Assembly: GCA_015222065.1 (NCBI GenBank)
Contig: JADFUQ010000234.1
Span: 1 to 19,857 of the forward strand
Length of the DNA stretch: 19,857 nt
Reading direction: 5' to 3'
Source of the DNA: Bacteroidota bacterium
GTDB lineage: Bacteria > Bacteroidota > Bacteroidia > Bacteroidales > VadinHA17
Shown here one piece after another: positions 1-6,695 of the stretch. The notes below the pieces were generated by a model that was given only the letters and a program-made list of their open reading frames with translations, did not search any database and was not told the DNA's origin. The number at the start of each line of letters is the position of its first letter. The stretch's first letter is position 1. Made by a program: the position numbers and the translations under genes.

Positions 1-2507
1 CAACAGGCAGTGTAGTACTGTATGGCTTACCTTCAACAGGTACCTGGACATTAACCCGTAGTCCCGGTGCAATAACGACAACAGGAACCGGGACAAGTAC
101 AACTATACCGGATCTTGCAGCAGGAATATATACATATACAGTAACAAATTCAGATGGTTGTACCTCAGGATCATCAGCTGATATTGTTATCAATGCTCAA
201 CCTGTAACTCCGACAGCACCTGTTGTTGGTGCTATTACCCAGCCTACATGCACAGAAGCAACAGGCAGTGTAGTACTAAACGGGTTGCCTTCAAGTGGCA
301 CCTGGACATTGATTCGGACCCCAGGTGCTGTAACAACATCAGGAAGCGGTACAAGCACTAATATTCCAGGTATTCCGGCAGGCACATATACCTATACAGT
401 AACCAATGCATCAGGATGTACTTCACCGGCATCAGCTAATGTGGTAATAAATGCGCAACCTGCATTCCCGACAAGTCCTGTACAAACAGTTGATTGTTCC
501 CTGGGTTTTGGTTATGCAGTAGTAACAGTTACAAGTCCCACAGGAACAGGTTTTGAATATAGTTTGGATGGTGGTTCCTACCAAACCAGCACAACCTTTA
601 CCGGAGTAACCAATGGAACTCATACAATTACTGTCAGGAATGCATCAGGATGTGTTACCACAGGAAATAGTTTTGATGTAACATGCGGATGTGCAAACCC
701 ACCGACAGTTACACTTAGTAGTACAGGTAGCAGCACATGCGGGACAACAGCGATAACGGTTAGTAGTAATACCTTCGGTGGAAGTGCTACAAGTGTAACC
801 ATAACAGAGAACGGCGCCGGTTCTGTAGATCCGTCTTCAGCAAGCACATCACCATTTGCATTTACATACACACCTGCAGCAGGAGATGCCGACAAAATTG
901 TCATAATAACCGTAACTACAAATAATCCTCTCGGATCACCCTGTGCGGAATCAACAGCCATTTATACGTTAACAGTAAATGCCATTCCGGCAGCACCAAC
1001 ATTAGGTACAATAACCCAGCCGACGTGCTCAGTAGCAACAGGTAATATTGTATTGAACGGGTTACCGTCAACAGGCACATGGACATTAATACGTAACCCT
1101 GGTGCGGTCACAACAACAGGAACCGGTACAAGTACTACTATTTCAGGTATTACAGCAGGAACATTTACCTTCACGGTAACTAATTCATCCGGATGTACAT
1201 CAGTATTATCGGATAATGTTATCATTGATGCGCAACCGGATACGCCAACTGCGCCTTTAATAGGGACTATTACCCCACCAACGTGTACAATATCAACAGG
1301 AAGTACAGAGTTGACAGGTTTACCCTCAACAGGCACATGGACACTGACGCGTTACTCTGGCACAATAACGACAACAGGTACAGGGACTAGTACAACTATT
1401 TCAGGTCTTGCAACCGGTATATATAACTATACAGTAACCAATGATGCAGGATGTATATCATCACTATCTGCTAATGTTGTAATACCTGAACAACCAGAAA
1501 CCCCATCAGCTCCGGTGGTTGGTATTATCACCCAGCCAGCGTACACAGTACCGACAGGAAGTGTAGTATTGAATGAGTTACCATCAACAGGTACCTGGAT
1601 ATTAACCCGCAGCCCCGGAGCAGTAACGACAACCGGAACAGGAACCAGTGAAACAATAACAGATATTCCACCCGGAGTTTTTACTTTTACAGTTACCAAT
1701 TCTACCGGATGCACTTCAACAGCATCAGCTGAGGTGATAATTTCAACACCAGGGATCCCGACATTAATCATTACTAATCCTGCACCAGTTTGTACCCCGG
1801 CAACAGTTGACATTACTACCAATGAAGTCATAACAGGTTCAACCCCTGGTTTGACATATACTTACTGGACAGATGCCGAAGCAACAATAGCTTATCCTAC
1901 TCCCACAGAAGCCACTGCCGGTACTTATTATATCAAAGGAACAACAGTATCCGAATATTTTGATATCAAACCGGTAATCGTAATGGTGGATCAGCTGCCA
2001 ATTGCTAATGCCGGCCCTAATCAGGTCTTAGAGTACTTGTTTAGCACAACAATGGATGCTGAACTGACCCATGATTATGAAACAGGGGTTTGGTCGTTAA
2101 CCTCAGGGACTTGTAAATTTTTTAATACCTCCTACACAAAGACTTCTGTGAGCGGCCTTTCTCTTGGAGAAAATATCCTCCTGTGGACAGTAACAAATGG
2201 AGTTTGCCCACCATCTTTGGATTATGTTGCTATTACTGTCCGTGATTTGGTCATTCCAACATTAATCACTCCGAATATGGATGGCAGGAATGATTATTTC
2301 GTGTTAAGGGGGATAGAGACTCTCGGGCAGACAGAACTAATAATATTCAACAGGTGGGGAACCCAGGTTTATAAAGATGAAGATTACAGCAACGACTGGA
2401 ATGGAGTAGATTATAATGGGAATCCGCTTGCTGAAGACACCTATTTCTTTGTGCTGAACACAGATAATAGCAAATCTTTTAGTGGTTATATTGTAATTAT
2501 GAGATAA
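1..2507 (+). CDS. Type-B T9SS-secreted repeat adhesin, 5'-truncated by window edge
   Basis: The reading frame is open from the left edge (first full codon at 3) to TAA at 2505-2507, so the first internal ATG (285) is not the start and the gene begins outside the window. About 834 codons are visible. Order: five ~86-residue Thr/Ser/Gly-rich modules (3-461 and 990-1751) interrupted by two unrelated beta-type segments (462-989); an Ig-like segment ending near 2000; a PKD-like segment starting IANAGPNQ (2001-2246); and a C-terminal domain at 2250-2507 with TPNMDGRND, FNRWG and the NPLAEDTYFF stretch. The last matches the gliding-motility-associated (CHU_C, type B) sorting domain recognised by T9SS. 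I infer a large secreted or surface-tethered adhesin. The next gene starts 1 nt after the stop and encodes a PorP/SprF protein, the usual partner of type-B cargo. The region looks richer in G+C than its neighbours, probably because of repeat composition. Ligand unknown. Confidence 0.9.
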   Translation, partial: TGSVVLYGLPSTGTWTLTRSPGAITTTGTGTSTTIPDLAAGIYTYTVTNSDGCTSGSSADIVINAQPVTPTAPVVGAITQPTCTEATGSVVLNGLPSSGTWTLIRTPGAVTTSGSGTSTNIPGIPAGTYTYTVTNASGCTSPASANVVINAQPAFPTSPVQTVDCSLGFGYAVVTVTSPTGTGFEYSLDGGSYQTSTTFTGVTNGTHTITVRNASGCVTTGNSFDVTCGCANPPTVTLSSTGSSTCGTTAITVSSNTFGGSATSVTITENGAGSVDPSSASTSPFAFTYTPAAGDADKIVIITVTTNNPLGSPCAESTAIYTLTVNAIPAAPTLGTITQPTCSVATGNIVLNGLPSTGTWTLIRNPGAVTTTGTGTSTTISGITAGTFTFTVTNSSGCTSVLSDNVIIDAQPDTPTAPLIGTITPPTCTISTGSTELTGLPSTGTWTLTRYSGTITTTGTGTSTTISGLATGIYNYTVTNDAGCISSLSANVVIPEQPETPSAPVVGIITQPAYTVPTGSVVLNELPSTGTWILTRSPGAVTTTGTGTSETITDIPPGVFTFTVTNSTGCTSTASAEVIISTPGIPTLIITNPAPVCTPATVDITTNEVITGSTPGLTYTYWTDAEATIAYPTPTEATAGTYYIKGTTVSEYFDIKPVIVMVDQLPIANAGPNQVLEYLFSTTMDAELTHDYETGVWSLTSGTCKFFNTSYTKTSVSGLSLGENILLWTVTNGVCPPSLDYVAITVRDLVIPTLITPNMDGRNDYFVLRGIETLGQTELIIFNRWGTQVYKDEDYSNDWNGVDYNGNPLAEDTYFFVLNTDNSKSFSGYIVIMR
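3..461 (+). repeat. Adhesin modules 1 (partial) and 2, ~258-nt period
   Basis: Two head-to-tail coding repeats, 3-203 (5' end missing) and 204-461 (258 nt, 86 residues). Each carries TGSVVL, LPS(T/S)GTWTL, a PGA-x-TT(T/S)G-x-GTST block, YTYTVTN and a GCTS block. Bases 1-19 recur exactly at 259-277, a 258-nt offset, showing repeat identity at DNA as well as protein level. Confidence 0.9.
990..1751 (+). repeat. Adhesin modules 3, 4 and 5, tandem 249-258-nt units
   Basis: Three further copies of the same module, 990-1238 (83 residues), 1239-1496 (86) and 1497-1751 (85), each with LPSTGTW, TTTGTGTS and TVTN landmarks. Modules 3 and 4 keep a cysteine in the P-T-C block near their start and one in the G-C-(T/I)-S block near their end. 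Module 5 has Tyr instead of the first Cys. Confidence 0.9.
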
Positions 2508-2508
2508 T

Positions 2509-3426
2509 ATGAAAAAGATTTTAAAAGTACTTATTTTTCTGCTTGCGCCGTCGAACATCTTCGGGCAGTTAACACCTATGACAAATCAATATGTGTTGAA
2601 CCCGATCATTATTAATCCTTCATGTGCAGGAGCCAGGGGAACACTAAATATGGCCACTTTCTACAGGAACCAGTGGGTTGGTATAGATGGATCACCCAAA
2701 ACCATGACCCTGGCTGTTGATGCTCCGCTTCTCAACAAAAAGATAGGACTGGGACTGATTATTGTAAATGATAAAATTGGGGTAAAGAAGGATAACCAGT
2801 TTATCTTAAATTATGCATTCAATATTAATTTAGGCGAAAGTTTCCTTTCAATGGGATTGGGAGCCGGAATCACCATGACCAATGTTTCATGGTCTGACCT
2901 GGTGGTCCTTGATCCCGGCGATGAGCTTTACCTGGTCGATTCAAGGGTATTCATTATCCCGGATTTCAGTTTCGGACTATACTATACCAATAAAAATTAC
3001 TTTGCCGGCTTCTCAATGCCACAATTCCTTACTGCCAGGTTTAACTCTGATAAGAATGGATATACACTGGCAAACGATCCAAAACAGTATAACTACCTGT
3101 TTAATACCGGGATTGAACTGGAATTTGCCACAAATTTCAAGTTTTTCCCCTCAGCCCTTTTTATCTATACACCCGGAGAAAAGCTACAATATGATATAAA
3201 TGCTCATTTCGGATTCCGGGACCTGATCCGGATAGGAGGCTCATACCGAAATAACCGATCCATTGCAGCTATGTTACAGGTACAACTGAACAACCAGCTC
3301 AGAATAGCCTGTTCGTATGATTTTGATGTGGGTAAACTCAGGCGGTACAGTGCTGGGTCATATGAAATAATGGTAAGGTATCTGTTTAGTTACAAAGTCG
3401 ACGCCATAAATCCTGTTAATTTTTAA
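2509..3426 (+). CDS. PorP/SprF family type IX secretion membrane protein
   Basis: A 305-residue protein with an N-terminal signal peptide ending near FGQ (residues 18-20). The family hallmark follows: PMTNQYVLNPIIINPSCAGA, then YRNQWVGIDGSP and an alternating pattern typical of a beta-barrel, with aromatic-rich strands to the C-terminus. PorP/SprF proteins are outer-membrane components of the type IX system; in Flavobacterium johnsoniae SprF is needed to deliver the adhesin SprB, and paralogs sit beside type-B cargo genes. It begins 1 nt after the adhesin stop and ends 21 nt before the PorE-like gene, so co-transcription is very likely. I infer that it is the dedicated outer-membrane partner of the upstream adhesin rather than the housekeeping PorP. 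The start ATG at 2509 is supported by the signal peptide. Confidence 0.9.
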   Translation: MKKILKVLIFLLAPSNIFGQLTPMTNQYVLNPIIINPSCAGARGTLNMATFYRNQWVGIDGSPKTMTLAVDAPLLNKKIGLGLIIVNDKIGVKKDNQFILNYAFNINLGESFLSMGLGAGITMTNVSWSDLVVLDPGDELYLVDSRVFIIPDFSFGLYYTNKNYFAGFSMPQFLTARFNSDKNGYTLANDPKQYNYLFNTGIELEFATNFKFFPSALFIYTPGEKLQYDINAHFGFRDLIRIGGSYRNNRSIAAMLQVQLNNQLRIACSYDFDVGKLRRYSAGSYEIMVRYLFSYKVDAINPVNF

Positions 3427-3447
3427 TATTTTTAGTAATTTTGATTT

Positions 3448-5601
3448 ATGGTAAGAAGCCTTTTATCCGGTATTCTGTTATTACTTATTCTTCAATCCCG
3501 GGTTTCGGGACAGGTAGAATCTTATACTGTCAGTTTAGCCCCGTTTAGTTCTGACATGTACGATGAATATTCACCTGTGTATTATAAGAACGGGATAGTA
3601 TTTTGTTCAAACTGGGATCCCAACCTTTTGTTAAAATATTTATTATCTACTAACCGGGGACCTTTTAATATTTTTTTTATTGATACTACAGGCGATGTAA
3701 AATGGCAAAATGCCAATCTGTTTTCGAAGAACCTGAATACAAAATTCAATGACGGGCCTGTTACTTTTAACCCTATCGGAGACGAGATATATTATTCAAG
3801 AAATCAGGAAGTAAAAGGTAAGTTAAGTAAATTATCCGGTACAAGGAATAAACTGGGAATATTCCATGCCGTTCTGGGAGAAAAAGATTGGGAAAAGACA
3901 AGGGAGTTCAGGTTTAATAATAAGTGGTATAATTTTACTACCCCCTGGTTTTCACCCGATGAAAACAGGCTCTATTTTTCCTCAGATAAATTCGGCGGCT
4001 ACGGAGGTGCTGATCTTTACTATTGCCAGTGGAAAGTCTCTTACTGGGACAGCCCTGTAAATCTAGGACCACTGATAAATACTGAAGAAAATGAATCTTA
4101 CCCATTTATTACTGCTACCGGCAGCCTGTTTTTTTCTTCTGATGGGCACTCCGGAATGGGAGGCAAGGATATCTTTTTTTCCAAATTTATTGACTCAGCC
4201 TGGATTAATCCAGTTGCCCTTGATGCTCCTATTAACTCGGAGTCTGATGATTTTGGTCTTATTGCAGATACTGACATGAAAGAAGGGTATTTTTCTTCAA
4301 ACAGGGACGAAACAATTGATATATACCACTTTAAAACAACTTTTCGTCAACTTTTCTTTTGCGAAAGACAAAGGGAGAATCAGTATTGCTTTATATTCAG
4401 GGATAAAGGACAAATCGATATTGACACTACTAAATTTCAATATGTGTGGGACTTTGGTAACGGCAATAGAATAGACGGCAAGGATGTTCATTACTGCTTC
4501 CCGGGTCCCGGGAAATACTATGTAAAGCTTAACATAGAAGACAGCGCAACAGGTGGTATTTTTTTTACAAAATTATCATATTATATCGATCTGAGAGATA
4601 TCGAACAACCTTATATTACTTCTTCATACCCTGCTATCGCAGGTGATTCCGTAAGATTTGACGGACTATTAACAAACCTGCCGGGATTCGAAATAGCTGA
4701 ATGCTATTGGATCTTCGGAGACGGGGAAAAGGCAAAGGGAGAAGTCGTTAAGCATTTATATAAAGAAGAGGGCATATATGAAGTTAAACTGGGAATATTT
4801 TCCACGCCAGACAGTAATAGTATTATCCGTGAAGAATGTATATCAAAAAATATATCAGTTTATTATGATCCCGGCGAAATTGAATCCTTTCGTACAGACA
4901 AAGTTGAGCCGGATCAGATTACAGGTATAGAAGAATATGATCATGCTATAACAAAAACACTCTATTCGTTTGAGAATGAAGTGACCTCTTATATTGTGTA
5001 CCAGGTAGAATTATTTACATCGGAAACAAAAGTTGATCTGAATAGTGAAATATTCAGGAATATCCCAGAGCAATACACCGTAAAAGAGGTCATGCACCCA
5101 CACAACAACCTCTACAGTTATATTGTCAGTGAAGAGATCAACCTTATGTATACATATCCTGCATACTCTGAGATGTACACCAGAGGGTTCAGAGATGTAA
5201 CTGTAAGAACCTTCCTTTTTACCGATCCGGCCCATAAGGAACTTTACAATCTCAAAAAGACATATTGCCTTTCCTCTGATCTATTTTTCCGGAAAAATGA
5301 CTACAGGTTATCATTGGGAGGATATCCTTTACTGCTTCAGATCATAGGTCTTATGAACAAATATCCCACAATAATGCTTGAGGTGGCGGTCCATACTGAT
5401 AATATTGGGACCTCAAACCGGAATCTGGCTCTAACCCGTAAGCGTACCGAGGTGATGGTTAATTATCTTATCGAAAAGGGTATTGACAGTAACAGGCTGG
5501 TAGCACGTGGATATGGTGAATCAAGACCTATTGCACCAAACTTTCGTGAAGAACAGAGAATACTTAACCGGCGCATTGATTTTAATATAATAGAGGAATG
5601 A
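3448..5601 (+). CDS. PorE-like OmpA-family protein with PD40 and PKD domains
   Basis: A 717-residue exported protein with a signal peptide (cleavage near SGQ, residues 20-22). Residues ~35-300 hold WD40/PD40-like propeller repeats, seen as FSPDENRLYFSSD (168-180) and LFFSSDGHSGMGGKDIFF (227-244). Two PKD-like domains follow, with WDFGNG (334-339) and FGDG (423-426), then a segment near 510-590 resembling a SPOR-like fold. The OmpA peptidoglycan-binding domain spans ~610-717, with HTD (Asp651) and NLALTRKR (Asn659-Arg666) at the usual diaminopimelate-binding positions. The order resembles Porphyromonas PorE (TPR, propeller, OmpA-like), but no TPR segment or lipobox cysteine is visible. Placed directly after the adhesin and PorP/SprF genes, it probably links the complex to peptidoglycan from the periplasm. 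Domain families are clear; the exact role is inferred. Confidence 0.85.
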   Translation: MVRSLLSGILLLLILQSRVSGQVESYTVSLAPFSSDMYDEYSPVYYKNGIVFCSNWDPNLLLKYLLSTNRGPFNIFFIDTTGDVKWQNANLFSKNLNTKFNDGPVTFNPIGDEIYYSRNQEVKGKLSKLSGTRNKLGIFHAVLGEKDWEKTREFRFNNKWYNFTTPWFSPDENRLYFSSDKFGGYGGADLYYCQWKVSYWDSPVNLGPLINTEENESYPFITATGSLFFSSDGHSGMGGKDIFFSKFIDSAWINPVALDAPINSESDDFGLIADTDMKEGYFSSNRDETIDIYHFKTTFRQLFFCERQRENQYCFIFRDKGQIDIDTTKFQYVWDFGNGNRIDGKDVHYCFPGPGKYYVKLNIEDSATGGIFFTKLSYYIDLRDIEQPYITSSYPAIAGDSVRFDGLLTNLPGFEIAECYWIFGDGEKAKGEVVKHLYKEEGIYEVKLGIFSTPDSNSIIREECISKNISVYYDPGEIESFRTDKVEPDQITGIEEYDHAITKTLYSFENEVTSYIVYQVELFTSETKVDLNSEIFRNIPEQYTVKEVMHPHNNLYSYIVSEEINLMYTYPAYSEMYTRGFRDVTVRTFLFTDPAHKELYNLKKTYCLSSDLFFRKNDYRLSLGGYPLLLQIIGLMNKYPTIMLEVAVHTDNIGTSNRNLALTRKRTEVMVNYLIEKGIDSNRLVARGYGESRPIAPNFREEQRILNRRIDFNIIEE

Positions 5602-5634
5602 AAAGTCAACGTTATTTGAATATTTAAGTATACT

Positions 5635-5706
5635 AATATCATAATTAAATTTATTTTGACTAATGATATTTTTCTAAGGACTAGTAGTAATATATCATAT
5701 GATATT
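5635..5706. repeat. Cluster of ATGATATT inverted repeats upstream of the EPS operon
   Basis: AATATCAT (5635-5642) faces ATGATATT (5663-5670), and a second pair forms a perfect 14-bp palindrome ATATCATATGATAT (5692-5705), followed by T to give ATGATATT again. The half-site occurs four times in 72 nt. The first pair is followed by TTTTT and could be a weak terminator for the adhesin operon. Repeated half-sites ~50 nt before a promoter box also fit a regulator-binding site. AT-rich chance repeats cannot be excluded. Confidence 0.4.
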
Positions 5707-5752
5707 CTGCCAAAACATCTTGAAATAAAGAAAAAAAATATATAATATTTAT

Positions 5753-5760
5753 TATATTTG
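5753..5760 (+). promoter_or_regulatory. Bacteroidota-type -7 box TATATTTG for the EPS export operon
   Basis: TATATTTG matches the Bacteroidota -7 consensus TAnnTTTG exactly and lies 156 nt before the export lipoprotein ATG at 5917. No TTG is seen at the expected -33 distance (the nearest, 5720-5722, leaves a 30-nt spacer). A leader of roughly 150 nt would result. Confidence 0.4.
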
Positions 5761-5845
5761 GTTATTCCAGAGTTGCTATTAATCATAAATTTATCTAAAT
5801 TTATATTTTAAACAGGGAACTATAATATTGGTAAGCAAACTTAGT

Positions 5846-5867
5846 AAAAACAATCAAAACTGTTTTT
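5846..5867 (+). other. A/U-type hairpin in the presumed operon leader
   Basis: AAAAACA (5846-5852) and TGTTTTT (5861-5867) form a 7-bp inverted repeat with an 8-nt loop. It lies in the untranslated leader, 49 nt before the ATG at 5917. The stem is weak. It could be a minor attenuator or simply AT-rich background. Confidence 0.25.
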
Positions 5868-5916
5868 CAGAGGACGGGTTTATATTTTTTTCATAAATTA
5901 ACTTAAGCCAAAGAAA

Positions 5917-6681
5917 ATGAAATTAATTTGTTATATAGCGGGAGTGATTTTCATAATTTTTTTTGCTGCTTCATGTGTTCCGAAAAAATATTTGAGTTAT
6001 TTTAGTGACATTAATGAGCTTGAGAAGCCTGTATATAATCCCAGGACTCAGAAATTAATTATGCCTTTTGACAAACTGTATATTAGAGTACTAAGCATCG
6101 ATCCGCAAACCAGCCTGATATTTAATGTTTCCGAAGAAATAAGGTATGGTGCTGGCAACAATAATGCCATTATCGGCTACCTCGTTGATGAAGCCGGTAA
6201 TATAAATTTCCCTTTTGTCGGTAAAATAAATGTAGATTCTCTTACGACAACACAGGCTTCAGAGAAAATTCAGAAAGCTCTGAGTGATTATGTTTCCAAT
6301 ACTTCGATAATTGTCAAATACGTTAATAATCAAATCACAGTTATAGGTGAGGTTCAGCGCCAGGGAGTCTTTTCTTTTACCAAGGATAAGCTCACCATTT
6401 ATGAAGCCATAGGTCTTGGCGGAGGACTTACACCATACGGTGACCGGAAAAATATCATTCTGATCAGGAATGAAAATGACAAGATAATGCAAAACCGGTT
6501 AAATCTGTCAAATTCAAAGATTTCAAGCAAGAACTACTATTATGTTTTACCTAATGATGTGATTATCGTAGAACCGCTTAAAGCCATTTCATCGAGTTAT
6601 TCAAATATTACTTATACAACAATTCTTGGTTCTATCACAACTCTAATAGCCATTCTGCTTTTTACTGGTGTATCATTCTAA
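5917..6681 (+). CDS. wza: Polysaccharide export outer-membrane lipoprotein (Wza/GumB family)
   Basis: A 254-residue lipoprotein: hydrophobic leader with the lipobox FAASC (Cys20). The polysaccharide biosynthesis/export domain follows (~residues 45-130), with MPFDKLYIRV and DEAGNINFPFVGKI. An SLBB domain begins near residue 140 (VIGEVQRQGVFSF, then YEAIGLGGGL) and a hydrophobic C-terminal segment ends GVSF. The protein is shorter than E. coli Wza (one clear SLBB domain rather than several), which is usual for Bacteroidota members. It forms the outer-membrane channel for exopolysaccharide or capsule. The Wzc-type gene starts 14 nt downstream, giving the normal Wza-Wzc export pair. It opens the + strand operon and probably depends on the control region at 5602-5916. 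Confidence 0.92.
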   Translation: MKLICYIAGVIFIIFFAASCVPKKYLSYFSDINELEKPVYNPRTQKLIMPFDKLYIRVLSIDPQTSLIFNVSEEIRYGAGNNNAIIGYLVDEAGNINFPFVGKINVDSLTTTQASEKIQKALSDYVSNTSIIVKYVNNQITVIGEVQRQGVFSFTKDKLTIYEAIGLGGGLTPYGDRKNIILIRNENDKIMQNRLNLSNSKISSKNYYYVLPNDVIIVEPLKAISSSYSNITYTTILGSITTLIAILLFTGVSF

Positions 6682-6695
6682 AAAATACTTCTAAT

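Noticed and set aside
1..1751. Regular repeats that could suggest a CRISPR array.
   Set aside because: The period is about 258 nt, the whole unit is conserved rather than a short repeat with unique spacers, and it stays in one coding frame.
197..1831. Long open frames on the minus strand across the adhesin repeats (197-385, 620-961, 962-1336, 1427-1831).
   Set aside because: They mirror the Thr/Val-rich repeat composition of the sense gene, recur with the repeat period, and resemble no family. They are antisense shadows.
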